Positions 19,601 through 30,200 of a stretch of DNA of 64,000 nt are shown here, one piece after another. Source of the stretch: Pseudomonas sp. dw_612. Lineage in GTDB: Bacteria > Pseudomonadota > Gammaproteobacteria > Pseudomonadales > Pseudomonadaceae. The notes beneath the pieces were generated by a model, which ran no database searches, was not told where the DNA came from, and worked only from the letters and a program-made list of their open reading frames with translations. The DNA lies in contig NZ_JAAVVC010000029.1 in NCBI RefSeq assembly GCF_018449725.1, positions 1-64,000 on the forward strand, in the 5' to 3' direction. Every line of letters begins with the position of its first letter. The stretch's first letter is position 1. A program made the translations under genes and the position numbers.

Positions 19601-21212
19601 CGTCGCCGACGATCAGCGCGACGGCATCCGGCGTTTGTTCCGCTTGAGCGGCAATCCGCTGCTGCACGCACGGCGCTTGCACGGAATGCTCGACCACGCG
19701 ATGCCAATCCTGCAACAGAACGCTTTGCTCTCCGCTGTCGAGCAGCGGCAATTCGCCGATCCGCTGAGAACAATCCTCAACGATACCTTGCAGCAGGTTT
19801 TGCCAATGCCGCGCCAGGCGTTCGATGGTCGCCGGTTCAAACAAATCCGTGGCATAGGTCAGCTCGGCCGACACGCCGTCGTTTGATTCATACGTGCCCA
19901 AGGTCAGGTCGAACTGCGCGGTGCGCCCTTCCCAGACAATGCTTTCGACGCTCAGTTGCGGCAGTTGCACCCGGCTCTGTTGCTGGGTCTGGTCATTCAG
20001 CGCCTGGTGGTTGTACATCACCTGGAACACCGGGCTGTGGCTCAGGCTGCGTTCCGGTTGCAGCGCTTCGATCAGTTGTTCGAACGGCAAGTCCTGGTGC
20101 GCCTGAGCGGCCATCGCCGATTGCTTGACCTGGGCCAGCAATTGATTGAACGGCAACTGCCCGTGCACCTGGGCATTCAGCACTTGGGTGTTGACGAAAA
20201 AGCCAATCAAACCCTCGGTTTCCACGCGGTTGCGGTTGGCCACCGGCACGCCGACGCGGATGTCGGCCTGGCCGCTGTAGCGATGCAGCAAGGCCTGGAA
20301 CGAGGCCAGCAACACCATGAACAGGCTGGCACCTTCACGCTGGGCCAGTTGTTTGAGCGAGGTAGCCAGGGCGGGCGGCAGGTTCAGGTCCAGGCGTGCG
20401 CCGCGAAAGCTTTGCAGCGCCGGGCGCGGATGATCGATCGGCAACTCCAGCACGGTTTGCTCACCGCCCAGCGTTGCGGTCCAGTACGCCAGTTGGCGCT
20501 CGCGCTCCCCGGCTTCGAGCCAGTGGCGCTGCCAGATCGCGTAGTCGGCGTATTGCACCGTCAGTTCCGGCAGGGTCAAGGGTTGGCCCGAGGTCTGGGC
20601 GACATAGTGCTGGATCAATTCCTTGACCATCACCTGCATCGACCAGCCATCGGAGATGATGTGGTGCTGGATCAGCGCCAGGACGTGATCGTCGTCAGCC
20701 ACTTTGAGCAGCGACACCCGCAGCAGCGGCCCGTGCTGCAAATCGAAGGGGCGGTGAGTTTCGTGTTCGACAAAGGCCTTGATCCGCTCGTCCAGCAGTG
20801 CCGGGGCGAGGTCAGCGTCGAGTGCTTGAATCTCGATGCTGATCGGCATCTGCCCATGGATCACCTGGACGGTTTTTTCGTCCTGCTCGATGAAGGTCGT
20901 GCGCAGGCTGTCATGGCGCTGCACCAGCGCATTGAAGCTGCGTTCCAGCGCCGGCACATCCAGTTCGCCCACGAGGCGCAACGCGTTAGGGATGTGATAC
21001 GCCGTACTGTGGGGGTCCATCTGCCAGAGGAACCACTGGCGTTCCTGGGCGTAGGACAACGGGATCGATTCAAACCCGGACTTGACCTCGGGAATCGGCA
21101 AGTTCGCCGGGGACACGCCCTCTTCGAGCATCTTCTCCAGGTACAACTTACGCTTGTCCAGCGGCAGAGTGATAAAGCGCTTGGCAATCCTCAAAGCAAC
21201 ACTCTTGTCCAT
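7671..21212 (-). CDS. pvdJ: Pyoverdine-type NRPS, C-A(Gly)-T / C-A(Thr)-T-E / C-A(basic)-T / C, with C-terminal TauD-type beta-hydroxylase
   Basis: 4513 residues. After an N-terminal docking segment come C (HHIISDG near 182), A1 (510-1010, code D-I-L-Q-L-G-L-I-W = Gly) and T. Next are C (near 1240), A2 (1570-2075, code D-F-W-N-V-G-M-V-H = Thr), T and E (HHLAVDGVSWR near 2307). Then C (YPLSPMQQG near 2644), A3 (3090-3590, code D-A-E-D-I-G-T-V-S, acidic pocket, probably Lys or another basic residue) and T near 3644. A further complete C domain (HHIISDGWS near 3843) has no A domain after it. A Pro/Ala/Lys-rich linker leads to a TauD/SyrP-family Fe(II)/2-oxoglutarate oxygenase (4190-4510) with HNE and a distal His in VAHARDPF. 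This domain probably hydroxylates the Asp on the next protein. The start ATG overlaps the preceding TAA by one base. The name pvdJ follows gene order and may differ from other strains. Confidence 0.9.
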   Translation of the reverse strand: MDKSVALRIAKRFITLPLDKRKLYLEKMLEEGVSPANLPIPEVKSGFESIPLSYAQERQWFLWQMDPHSTAYHIPNALRLVGELDVPALERSFNALVQRHDSLRTTFIEQDEKTVQVIHGQMPISIEIQALDADLAPALLDERIKAFVEHETHRPFDLQHGPLLRVSLLKVADDDHVLALIQHHIISDGWSMQVMVKELIQHYVAQTSGQPLTLPELTVQYADYAIWQRHWLEAGERERQLAYWTATLGGEQTVLELPIDHPRPALQSFRGARLDLNLPPALATSLKQLAQREGASLFMVLLASFQALLHRYSGQADIRVGVPVANRNRVETEGLIGFFVNTQVLNAQVHGQLPFNQLLAQVKQSAMAAQAHQDLPFEQLIEALQPERSLSHSPVFQVMYNHQALNDQTQQQSRVQLPQLSVESIVWEGRTAQFDLTLGTYESNDGVSAELTYATDLFEPATIERLARHWQNLLQGIVEDCSQRIGELPLLDSGEQSVLLQDWHRVVEHSVQAPCVQQRIAAQAEQTPDAVALIVGDDCLTYGQLDARANQLAHKLIEAGVGPDRLVGIAVERSVEMIVGLLAILKAGGAYVPLDPAYPEDRLAYMIEDSGLELLLTQSHLQAQLPIPAGLNTLLLDQPREWLAAYPQTCPTVALSGEHLAYVIYTSGSTGKPKGVMVRHAALCNFVESMVNQPGLNPQDRMLSLTTFSFDIFGLEIYGPLLAGARVVLTGKDVHQDPHAVLELIERHGVSVLQATPSTWRMLLDHEQASILAGRTFLCGGEALPQELAERMLALSPKVWNLYGPTETTIWSALHPLTGENPRPYLGKPIDNTALYILGSDLELNPIGAPGELLIGGDGLARGYFERPSLTAERFVPDPFSSSGERLYRTGDLTRYRAEGVIEYIGRIDHQVKIRGFRIELGEIEARLLALDSVRETVVVAQDGPTGPQLVGYVVAATAVEDEAALRAELKASLKAELPEYMVPAHLLFLAQLPLTPNGKVDRKALPSPDASLLQSTYIAPQTATQHKVAEIWQAVLKLEQVGLSDNFFELGGHSLLVTQVISRVRQALNVQVPLRTLFEHSTLQNFVAALGVEPAHAEPAMVALPRQQPMALSYAQERQWFLWQLEPTSSAYHVPAALRLRGSLDLAALQNSFDTLITRHESLRTRFIQQNEQTWQQIDASSSLALTVQTLDGGLDDERLKALVAEETLALFDLQQGPLLRVKLLKLAADDHVLVLTLHHIVSDGWSMQVMVDELIELYAGYSVGQPRQLPALAVQYADYAVWQRQWMEAGERERQLGYWTAQLGGDQPLLELPADRPRPAEQSYRGARQDIPLNAELAAALKRVAQQENVTLFALLLASFQTLLHRYSGQADIRVGVPVANRNRLETEGLIGFFVNTQVLKAEIDSQQTFRGLLQQVKNTVLGAQAHQDLPFEQLVDALQPERSLSHSPLFQVMHNHQSQAREARGAARLPQIEIEGLTWVSHTAKFDLTLDTFESVDNVWAELTYATDLFDAETMARMAQHWTNLLNAIVADCGQRIAELPLQDSAEREATLLQWNPTVADFPSQRCLHELIEAQALRAPEAIAVTCGEQSLSYAELNARANPLAHKLIESGVGPDVRVGLAVERSLDMLVGLLAILKAGGAYVPLDPTYPEERLAYMINDSGIRLLLTQSHLFGRLPVPDSVRSLMLDQERDGLEGYSDANPQVVMSPDNLAYVIYTSGSTGQPKGTLLAHHNVLRLFEATQDWFSFGPQDVWSLFHSYAFDFSVWEIFGALLYGGKLVVVPYEVSRSPEDFYALLCRERITVLNQTPSAFKQLMQVACAPEHAALQPSLRYVVFGGEALEVKSLRPWFERFGDQAPRLINMYGITETTVHVTYRPLTMADLQRDASSPIGEPIPDLSWYLLDGDLNPVAKGCIGELYVGRAGLARGYLNRADLTCLRFIPDPFAADGGRLYRTGDLARYRADGVIEYIGRIDHQVKIRGFRIELGEVEAQLLEQAAISQAVVLAQPGLSGQQLVAWLVPADAALLGADPTEQGQWRDSVRAALKENLPDHMIPAHLLLLAQLPLTGNGKLNRNALPSPDASQAQQAYQAPQSELEQRIAAIWQDVLKLPQVGLNDNFFELGGDSIISIQVVSRARQLGIRLSPKDLFQHQTVQRLALVAQVGDGESGIDQQAVSGAALLLPIQQQFFDDEIPERHHWNQSVLLKPRVALDAEKIEQVLRGLVAHHDALRLSFTQHNDGWAAEHQSIEQLQQPLLWQEAVADAAALEALGNRAQRSLDLQQGPLLRAVLATLADGSQRLLLVIHHLAVDGVSWRILLEDLQNAYQQLLDGQALKLPAKTSAFKDWSEQLQRYANSPALQQELAYWQACLSDVNTDLPCLRADAGQQNHLRVNVQTRLNQSLTRQLLQEAPAAYRTQVNDLLLSALARVIGRWTGQPSTLIQLEGHGREELFDGVDLTRTVGWFTSLFPVRLTPASEPGAAIKQIKEQLRSIPNKGIGFGALRHLGDEQAQLSLRALPNPRITFNYLGQFDGSFEGDDAALFTPAQDNAGLDQSLEAPMGNWLTLNGQVYGGELSVGWSFSRERFDTATIERLAEEYAEELAALIAHCVTPGVQGLTPSDFPLAGLTQAQLDSVPVAPQQIADIYPLSPMQQGMLFHTLYEQQAGDYINQMCVDVEGLDVERFHGAWQAAVDAHDVLRSSFVWDGEFKRPLQVIHKQLAVPFTLHDWRAHSDVALALSELAATQRQQGFDLAAAPLLNLTVVRLDTARYHLIYTSHHILMDGWSNSQLLGEVLQRYSGQAPANTAGRYRDYIEWLTQQDVQVTEGFWKGQLVAFDEPTRLAKALVWTGSEAANTAQGEHFLTLDLAQTAGLNTFAREQKVTLNTMVQAAWLLLLQRYTGLDTVCFGATVSGRPAQLAGVEQQIGLFINTLPVVASPRAEQPLAQWLQQVQAQNLALREQEHTALFDIQRWAGQGGEALFDNILVFENYPISEALQQGAPQDLRFGEVGNFEQTNYPLTLAVNLGAELSFQLSFDRQQFDEAAIEQLAGHLAHLLLQMVEAPAASRVGDLTLVPNAVREPLALPADGLGVQRLFELQAERTPDALALIFDEQRLSYAQLNAQANQLARVLLQHGVGPEVLVGIAVERSTQMIISLLAVLKAGGAYVPLDPEYPAERLGAMIEDSGLRVLLTQSHLAATLPTAAGVSVLSLDQLVYPADTNNLPERSGPQNLAYVMFTSGSTGRPKGVGITQSALTRHTQVALDVLGLRPQDRSLQFATFNFDAFVEQLYPALICGASVVLRGQDIWDSETWYRELLDKQFSISDLTTAYWNMLAKDLAAAGHRDYGVLRQMIVGGEAMPPEGVATWGQAGLGHVRLLNTYGPTEATVSATVLDCSDYVSGRHPLPVSMPIGRALGGRAIHVLDTQGQPAPVGVVGELVIGGELLARGYFQRPELTAERFIPDPFDPVGGGRVYRTGDLARYRADGVIEYVGRVDHQVKIRGFRIELGEIESHLLQVPAVRQALVVAQPGAIGQQLVAYVVFDDPAQASADASTLAALRDEIKARLKASLPDYMVPAHVLFLEGLPLSPNGKLDRKALPGVDVSLVALDFVAPQGALEQQIATVWQDVLELDQVGRDDHFFELGGHSLLATQAVSRLRKLTDCTLSLRDLFSHPRLKDLAAWIAQQQGTPEPNGHGVVLKAHGTRHSAPLSLVQRRLWIAEQLSGGTAAYGMPMALRLRGELSVERLIGSFAEVVRRHEVLRTAYTQDDEGDPIAVIAEQVEVDFPVIDLSGLSRSAQEEQVAQAALENARTPIDMEHAPLLRGRILHLGPTEHVMLYAMHHIISDGWSMGLLVNELVQIYERTKAGDLNPLPSLDVQYSDFALWQQELEQQGVLARQAEYWKTRLAGYNGQLKLPADNPRGLTPSYEGDAVQFQLTPSLSAALRKVSMDAGVTLYSTLLASFQVLLHQVSGAADVLVGADVAGREQPELERLIGFFVNVLPLRSQFDGAAPFARFLAQTQEALLSAMEHQDLPFDMIVDASDVPRHKGMNPLVQVLFVMNNLPGRTQSMGGLSVESLPALETHSKFDMALFVDDEEGQLLGNWQFATTLFGHERIQHLVKAWIALLEQIVADQDIQLGAISMPVDNLAVAAKPAVPGPKADKLGKFLKRGAAPAAKARPAPIRESLIAAPQPFPLLLEPNEPHLDLIEWINHNRPLIEEKLATHAGILFRGFELDGIQGFEAFAEAIQPGLYGQYGDLPKKEGGKNTYRSTPYPERKMILFHNESSHQDRWPRKQMFYCEQAAPVGGATPVVDCRLMYEKLPADLRDKFEEKGLLYVRTFTDSLDVSWQHFFKTEDRAEVEARCRAGGIEWRWLDNNELQTRTPGPAIIRHPVTGAKSFFNQVQLHHIYWLEPDVREDLLSMFGLDRMPRHVFYGDGTPIEDEVMQRIGDLYEECAVRFDWQKGDAILLDNMLVAHARDPFEGPRKIVVAMGDMFDRSALERVMNTEETGA

Positions 21213-24200
21213 TAGACTTCCTCCATTTCGTCAAGCAGGCTTTCCAGCTTGTTCAGTTTCTGTTCGTTGATGGCCCCGCCGTCGCTGTCGAGTTGCGCGA
21301 CAAAATCACTCAGGACGGGGTACTGGAATAGCAATTGCGGGGTCAGGCTGAGACCCAGTTCGAGGGCGACCCGCGAGACCACGTTGACGGCCAGCAACGA
21401 GTGGCCGCCGAGCTCGAAGAAGTGGTCGTTCAAACCGACGCGCTCGACGGTCAGCACGTGCTGCCAGATCGCGGCGACCTGCTGCTCAAGTTCGCTGCCT
21501 GGCGCCACATAGCAGGCCTGCAACTGACTCGCATCCACCGTCGGCAATGCCTTGCGGTCGAGCTTGCCGTTGGGCGTCAGCGGCAGTTGTTCGATGAACA
21601 ACAGATGCGCCGGGACCATGTAGTCCGGCAGGCTGGCCTTGAGCCCGGCCTTGAGTTCATCGCGCAATTGACGCTGGGCGTCAGCGGCATTCAGGTCCAG
21701 TTGCGGCGCCACCACGTAAGCCACCAGTTGCTGGCCGCCCTGGATGTCCTGGGCCAGCACCGCCACTTCGCGAACCTGCGGTTGTTGCAGCAACCGTGCT
21801 TCGATTTCACTCAGCTCGATGCGGAAACCGCGGATCTTCACTTGATGGTCAATGCGGCCGCGATATTCGAGCACGCCGTCGGCCTGATAACGGCACAGGT
21901 CTCCGGTGCGGTACAGGCGTTCGCCCGTAGTGGAGAACGGGTTCGGCACGTACTTCTCGGCGGTCATGCCCGGACGCGCCAAGTAACCGCGAGTGATGCC
22001 GGCGCCGGCCAGGTACAACTCCGCCGACACCCCCACCGGCACCGGTTGCAGATCGGCATCCAGCAGGTAACTGGCGGTGTGTTTCAGCGCACGACCGATG
22101 TTCGCCCTGCCGCCCGCCTCGCGTCGGGTCCAGGTGGAATAGGTGGTGTCTTCCGACGGGCCATACAGATCGAAGACATGCTCGACCGTCGCTTGCCCGT
22201 AGAGTGCATCCACCAGGCTTTGCTTGAGCGGTTCACCGGCGAGATTGATAATGCGCACGCTCGGCGGAATCTGATCGGCGCCCAGCAGTGCATTGATCGC
22301 CGACGGCACGGTGTTGATCAGGCGCACCTGATCCCGGGCCGGCAGTTGCGCCAGTTCCAGTGCGTTACGCGCGATGATCAGCGAGCCGCCGTTGGCCAGG
22401 GTGACAAACAGCTCCCACACCGACAGGTCGAAACACACCGAGGTCGATGCGAGCACGCCTTGAATATCGTCGCGGCTGTAGACCGACTGCGACCAGTCGA
22501 TCAGCGCCAATACGTTGCGATGGGCGATGGACACGCCTTTCGGTTGGCCGGTGGAACCGGAGGTGTAGATCACGTAGGCCAGGTTGTCCGGCGTGACGCG
22601 GGTGACCGGCGCGGTGTGCGGATAAGCCGCCAGTTGCGCTTCGACCTGATCCATCCACAGCACTTGGGTATTGGCGTTCACCGACAGGGTGGCGGCGATG
22701 GCTTGTTCGGTCAGCAGCACCAACGCACGGCTGTCTTCAAGCATGTAGGCGACCCGCTCGGCCGGGTAATCCGGGTCCAGCGGCACGTAAGCGCCACCGG
22801 CCTTGAGCACCGCGAGCAATGCGACCAACAGGCTGTCGGAACGCTGCATCGCCACGCCGACCCGCACTTCCGGGCCGACGCCCAATTCAATCAACTTGTG
22901 CGCCAGGCGATTGGCCCGGGCATCGAGTTCGGCATAGGTCAGTTGTTGGGACGCGAAGGTCACCGCCAATGCGTTCGGTTGCGCCGCCACTTGTTGATCG
23001 ATCAACTGGTGAATGCACAGGTCCTGGGCGAACGCTTCGTCGGTCGGGTTCCAGTCCAGCAAGACTTGCTGTTGTTCAGTTTCGTCCAGCAAGACCAGCT
23101 CACCGAGGCAACGTTCCGGCGCGGTCATTTGGCTCAACAGATGCTGCAGATGCGCCGCCAGTTGCTCGATGGTCGCCTGGGCAAAACTGCCGCGTTGATA
23201 ACTCATGTGCACCGACAACTGACGGTCCAGGCTCACCAACAGCGTCAGCGGGTAGTTGGTCTGTTCGTGGTTGGCCACCGCGCCGAAGCGCAGGCCTTGC
23301 GGCGCGCCCTGTTCCAAGGCCTGGGAAATTGGGTAGTTCTCGAACACCATGATGCTGTCGAACAGGGCTTCGCCGCCCTGCCCGGCCCAGCGCTGGATAT
23401 CGAACAACGCGGTGTGTTCGAACTCGCGCAGCGCCAGGTTCTGCGCCTGCACCGCTTGCAACCAACTGCCGAGCGACTGCTGCGCACTCGGGCTGGCGAT
23501 CACCGGCAAGGTGTTGATGAACAGACCGATCTGTTGCTCGACACCCGGCAGGTCCGCAGGCCGTCCGGCCACGGTCGCGCCGAAGGCCACGGTGTCTTTA
23601 CCGGTGTAGCGTTGCAGCAACAGCAGCCACGCCGCTTGCACCAACGTGTTGACCGTGACTTTCGAGGCACGGGCGAACTCGCTCAGACGCAAGGTCTGTT
23701 CGGCGTCCAGTACCTGGAAGTGATCGGCATAACCCTGGTCGTCGGCGTCCGCTGGCCGGGCCACGGCTTGCGCCAGGCGCGTCGGCTCGTCGAGGTTGCG
23801 CAGCGCCGGCAGCCAGAAGGCTTCGCTGGCGGCGGCGTCCTGGCGTTGCAGCCAATGGATGTAATCGCGATAGCGCCCACCCTGCACAGCCTGGAACTGA
23901 CCGCTGTAGCGTTGCAGCACTTCGCCGAGCAACTGCGAGTTGCTCCAGCCGTCCATCAGGATGTGATGGTTGGTGTAGATCAGGTGATGACGGTTGTCGT
24001 CGACCCGCGCAATCACCAGGCGCAACAAGGTCGATGCGCTCAGGTCCAGGCGCTGGCGTTCGATGTCGGCGAGGGTCTGCAACGCGTGTTCAAGCTGCGG
24101 CTCGGCGCGCAGGTCGTGCAGGCTGTAAGGCATCTGCACGTGTTTGCTGACCACTTGCACCGGCGCATCCAGTTCACCCTGCCAGACGAAACGGGTGCGC

Positions 24201-27200
24201 AGGATGTCATGGGCCTCCACCGCCGCTTGCCAGGCCAGATGGAAACGCTCGGGGTCGAGGCCTTCGACGTCGAGGCGCATCTGGTTGATGTAATCGCCAG
24301 TAGCTTCTTCGTACACCGCGTGGAACAGCATGCCTTGCTGCATCGGCGACAGCGGATAAAGGTCTTCGATCAACTGCGGCGCCACTGGCAAACCGTCGAG
24401 TTGCGCCTGGCTCAAGCGCGCCAGCGGGAAGTCCGATGGCGTGACGCCGTGTTGCCCGGCCTCGCAGCAATGGGCGATCAGCGCTTGCAGTTCCAGCGCG
24501 TAATCGTCGGCCAGTTGTTGGATGGTCGCCTCGTTGAACATCTCGCGGCTGAAGGTCCAGCCCAGGTTCAATTCACCGCCGTACACCTGACCGTTGAGTG
24601 CCAGGTGGTTGGCCAGTGGCGCCCCGGCATTCAGTTCGTCGCCGGCCGCTTCACTGGACGGCACGAACAGCGCGCCGTCGGCTTCGGTGAAACTGCCGTC
24701 GAACTGCCCCAGGTAGTTGAACGTCAGGCGCGGCACCGGCAATTGACCCAGCGCCTCACGTGCGGCGTCATCGCCCAAATGCGCCAGCGCACCAAAACCG
24801 ATGCCTTTGTTCGGAATGCCGCGCAGTTGTTCCTTGATCTGTTTCAGCGAGCCGCCGAGGTCGGCGGTCGGCGTCAGTTTGGCCGGGTACAGGCTGGTGA
24901 ACCAACCCACGGTGCGGGTCAGGTCCACGCCGTCGAACAACTCTTCGCGGCCATGGCCTTCGAGCTGGATCAACGTGCTGTCGGCGCCGGTCCAGCGCAC
25001 CATGACCCGAGCCAGTGCAGTCAGCAGCAGGTCGTTAACCTGCGTGCGGTAAGCCGCCGGAGCGTCTTGCAGCAGTTGCCGGGTCAGGGCCTTGTTCAAT
25101 TGCGTGCGCACGGTCAGCGCATGGCGGTTCTGTTGGCCGCCCTCAGGGTTGTCGCATGGCAGGACCACGTCGGCGCCTTGCAACTGCTGTTGCCAATAAG
25201 CCAATTCCTGTTGCAACGGCGCACTGCGCGCATAGGTTTGCAGCTGTTCGGCCCAGGCTTTGGCGGCACTGGTTTTGGCTGGCAATTGCAGCGGTTCACC
25301 CGCCGCCAATTGGCGATACGCGGTTTGCAGGTCGTCAAACAGAATCCGCCACGACACGCCGTCCACCACCAAGTGGTGGATTGCCAACAGCAAGCGTTGA
25401 CTGCCGTCGTCGAGGTTGGCCAGTACCGCACGCACCAGCGGCCCGTCTTGCAGGTTCAGGCTGCGTTGCGCTTCATTGGCCACGACTTCCAGCCCGGTCG
25501 CGTCGGCGACATCGACGGCCCAGACGATCCCGTCAGCTTGTTCATTGATCGCGCGGTACTGCGCCTGCCAGCCCTCGGCCTGATCGACAAAGCTCAAGCG
25601 CAAGCCGTCATGATGGGCAATCAACGCGCACATCGCTTGTTCAAGGACAAAAGCATCAAGGGCTTGCGTCGGTTTGAGCATCACGGCCTGGTTCCAGTGC
25701 TGACGCTCCGGAATGGCTTGGGCGAAGAACACTTGCTGCACCGGCAACAACGCCAGTTCACCGGTGACCGGGCCCTGATCGATAAGCTGGGCCTGTTCAC
25801 CCAGGCGCGCCACCGTGGCCAAGGCCTGGATGGTCTGGTGCTGGAACAAATCCTTCGGCGTGAAACGAATCCCGGCCTGGCGGGCGCGACTGACCACCTG
25901 GATCGAGATGATCGAATCGCCGCCCAGTTCGAAGAAGTTGTCGCTCAGGCCGACCTGATCAAGCTTCAAAACGTCCTGCCAGATCGTCGCCAGTTGCTGC
26001 TCCAGTGCGCTTTGCGGCGCCACATAGGCTTGCTGCAACTGACTGACATCCGGCTTCGGCAGGTTCTTGCGATCAAGTTTGCCATTCGGCGTCAGTGGCA
26101 GGCGTTCGAGCAACAGCAAATAGGCTGGCACCATGTGCGCGGGCAAGGCGACTTTCAGTTGCTCGCGCAAGCTGTCGGCAAAATCACCGCGCGCGGCGTT
26201 CAACGCATCGGCCACCACGTAGGCCACCAGACGCTTGCCGCTGCCGGCGGTGCCTTCCTGGGCGACCACCACCGCTTCGCGCACGCCATCGAGGGCTTGC
26301 AGACGCGCCTCGATTTCGCCGAGTTCGATACGGAAACCACGAATCTTCACCTGGTTGTCGATGCGATCCAGGTAGTCAAACGTGCCGTCGGCGCGTTGGC
26401 GTACCAGATCGCCGGTGCGGTACAGCAAGCCACCGATGTTACTGAACGGGTCCGCCACAAAACGCTCGGCGGTCAGGCCCGGACGGTTCAGGTAACCTCG
26501 GGCCAGACCGGTGCCCCCCAGGTACAACTCACCGGCCATGCCTTGGGGCAACAGGTTCAGGTCGGCGTCGAGCACGTAGGCGCTGCGGTCGCCGATGCGG
26601 CTACCGATGGGTGCGTATGCAGCGCCGCACGGCACCTCGCGCCCGGCCTTCCAGATCAGCGGCGTGACCACGGTTTCGGTCGGGCCATAACCGTTGATGA
26701 TGTAGTCCGGATCGAGGGCGCGCTTGACCCGCTCGAAACTCGCGGCCGGCACCGCATCGCCGCCAAAGCAGTAGATGCGCACCTTCGGCGGATGCCCTTC
26801 GCGCTCGGCGTGTTCGGCCAGTTGTTGCAGGTACACCGGCGGGAAGGCGACCACGGTGACGCCGTGATCGCGCATGGCGTTGTAGGTCTGTTCCGGGGTC
26901 CACAGGCTGTCATCGCGGATCAGCAGCGACGCACCGTGGGTCAGGCTGGTCAGCCAGCGTTCATGGGCACCGTCGAAAGCAAACGACATGAAGTGGAATT
27001 CACAGTCGCTGTCGCGCATTTCATAGCGCTCGCCGATCGCCAGGCAATGCATCGCCAACGGGCCGTGGGCCACGCTCACGCCTTTCGGGTTACCGGTGGA
27101 GCCGGAGGTATAAATGACGTAGGCGAGGTTCTGCGGATCGAGTTGTACCTGCGGCGCATCGAGTGACTGGCCACTGAGGTCGAGGCGGTCAAGTTCCAAG

Positions 27201-30200
27201 ACTTGGGTGGCTTCGTCGAGGGGCAATTGCGCCGAGACACGGGAATCCGTCAGCAGCAACGCCAGCCCGGAATCCTCGATCAGGTACGCCAGGCGTTCCC
27301 GTGGATAACTGGTGTCCAGCGGCACATACGCGCCACCGGCCTTGAGCACCGCCAACAACGCGACGATCACCCCTTCACTGCGCGGCAATGCCACGCCGAC
27401 CCGGGTTTCCGGGCCGACACCGCGAGCGATCAGGGCGTGGGCCAGTTGATTGGCGCGGCGGTCGATCTCGCCATAGCTGAAGCGCTGGCCGGCAAAAATC
27501 ACCGCCGTGCGCTCCGGGCCCTGGGCCGCCCATTGGGCGATGCGCTGATGCACGGCGACATCCACCGGGTACGGTTGCGGCTGGTTGTTGGCCAGTTGCA
27601 GCGCCCGTTCCTGCGGGCTGGCCAGGGCGATTTCGCCGAGGTTGCGTGCGGCGGACTCGGCGAACTGCTCCAGCAGTTGCAGCAACTGCGCACTGATGCG
27701 CTCGATGGCATCGCTGGCGAAATGCGCGCGGTCGAAGCTGTAATGCAGCGCCAGCGTCTCGCCGAGGGTCACGGCGACGCTCAACGCATAGTGGGTTTGC
27801 TCAAGGCTGGTGACCTCGCCGAATACCACGCCTTGCTCCGCGCTCTGTTGCAGCGCCTGGGCAATCGGGTAGTTCTCGAACACCAGAATGTTGTCGAACA
27901 ACGCCTCGCCGCCCTGCCCGGCCCAGCGCTGAATATCCGCCAGTGGCGTGTGTTCGAACTCGCGCAGGCTGAGGTTTTGCGCCTGCACGGTTTGCAACCA
28001 GGCGCCGACGCTCTGGTCCGGACGCGGCGTGCCGATGACCGGCAAGGTGTTGATGAACAGGCCGACCTGTTGCTCGATGCCCGGCAAATCCGCCGGACGC
28101 CCGGCGACCGTGGCGCCGAAGGCCACGGTTTCGTGACCGGTGTAGCGTTGCAGCAACAGCAGCCACGCCGCTTGCACCAGGGTGTTGAGGGTGACTTTCT
28201 GCTGACGGGCAAACGCCTCCAGCGCTTGCGTGCCAGTGGCTTGCACAGTCTGGAAATGATCGCCGTGACCGCTCAGGGCTTCGTTGCCCGACACCACCCG
28301 CGCCAACCGGGTCGGCTCTTGCAGGAACGCCAGTTGCTCGCCCCAGAAGTCTTCGCTCAGTTGCCCGTCCTGACGTTGCAGCCAGCCGATGTAATCGCGA
28401 TAACGCCCGGCAGCCGCCAGCGGCGCTCGGCCGCGATAACGCTGCAAGACTTCGCCGAGCAGCTGCGAGTTGCTCCAGCCATCCATCAGGATGTGGTGAT
28501 GGGTATAAATCAGGTGCCATTGATCGGCGGCGGTTTGCACCAGCACCAGACGCAGCAACGGCGCCTGGGTCAGGTCGAAACCTTGTTGGCGTTCAGCCTC
28601 GGCCAGGCCGTCGAGGGCGGCGGCGTCATCGCCACGGGCGCGCCAGTCCAGCACGCTGAACGGCAACTGCACGTGTTTGTGGACGATTTGCAACGGCTGT
28701 TCCAGCTCACCCTGCCAGACAAACCCGCTGCGCAGGATGTCCTGAGCATCGACGGTGGCCTGCCACGCGGCGCGGAAACGCTCGGGATCAATCCCTTGAA
28801 CGTCGACGCGCAACTGATTGATGTACTCGCCGGCCGCTTGTTCGTAGAGGGTGTGGAACAGCAAGCCCTGCTGCATCGGCGACAACGGATACAGGTCGTC
28901 GAGTTGACCTACGGACACCGGCAGCGCGTCGAGTTGTGCCTGAGTGATACGCGCCAACGGGAAGTCCGATGGCGTGGCTTGCGGCGTCTCCAGCGCAGCG
29001 CAATGTTCGATCAGCGCGCGGAGTTCGGCGCCGTAGCTGTCGACCAATTGCTGGATGGTCGCCGCGTCGAACATCTCGTGGCTGAAACCCCAGCTCATGG
29101 CCAATTCGCCGCCGTAGACCTGCCCTTCGACGGTCAGCCAGTTGGCCAACGGCGCCGACGGATCCTGAGCCTGGCCGCTGCCTTCGGTGGACGGCACAAA
29201 CAGTGCGGTTTCGTCGAACTGGCGATCGAACTGCCCCAGGTAGTTGAAGGTGATCCGTGGCGGCGCCAGGGCCGCCAGTTGTTCGCGCTGCGCCGGCTCG
29301 CCGAGGTAGCGCAACACGCCATAACCCAGGCCCTTGCCCGGCACGGCGCGCAGTTGTTCCTTGACCGTTTTGATCGAGTCCGCCAGCGTCGCCGCCGGTT
29401 GCAGGCTGACCGGGAACAGGCTGGTGAACCAGCCCACGCTGCGGGTCAGGTCGAGTTCATCGAACAGGTCTTCGCGACCGTGACCTTCGAGCTGAATCAA
29501 CGCCGCTGGCTGGCCGCTCCAGCGGCAGATGACCCGCGCCAGTGCGGTCAACAGCAAATCGTTGACCTGGGTGCGGTAAGCCGCCGGCGCACTTTGCAGC
29601 AACTGGCGGGTCAGTTCGCTGTCGAGGCGCCATTCGATTTTTTGCCCGAAGCGATTGTCCAGGCGACCGTCGGGACGATCACACGGCAAGGCCTGTGCGC
29701 TGGTTTGTTGCTGCCAGTAACCGAGCTGTTCGCTCAGCGCTGGCGCGTGCTGTTGCAGACGCTCGGCCCAGGCCTGATAAGCGCTGGTCTTGCTCGACAG
29801 GACAATCGCGCCGCCGCTTTCCAGTTGCGTGTAAGCCTGCTGCAAATCTTCCAGCAACACGCGCCACGACACGCCGTCCACCGCCAGGTGATGGATCACC
29901 AGCAACAGGCGCTGGGCGCCATCGGCCAGCGTCACCAGCATCGCTCGCAGCAGTGGACCGTCCTGCAAATCAAGGCTGCGCTGAGCTTCATCGCACAGGG
30001 CGGCCAACGCTTCAGCGCTGTCGGCCTGACGTTGCCACAGGCCGGACTCGGTCACTTCGCCGGCATAGCTTTGCTGCCAGCCTTGGGCGCCGTCGACAAA
30101 ACGCAAACGGAAGGCATCGTGATGATTGATCAAGCGCGTCAGTGCGCTTTCCAGCCACTGGGCTTTTAGCGTTTCACGCGGTGCCAGCAACAACGACTGG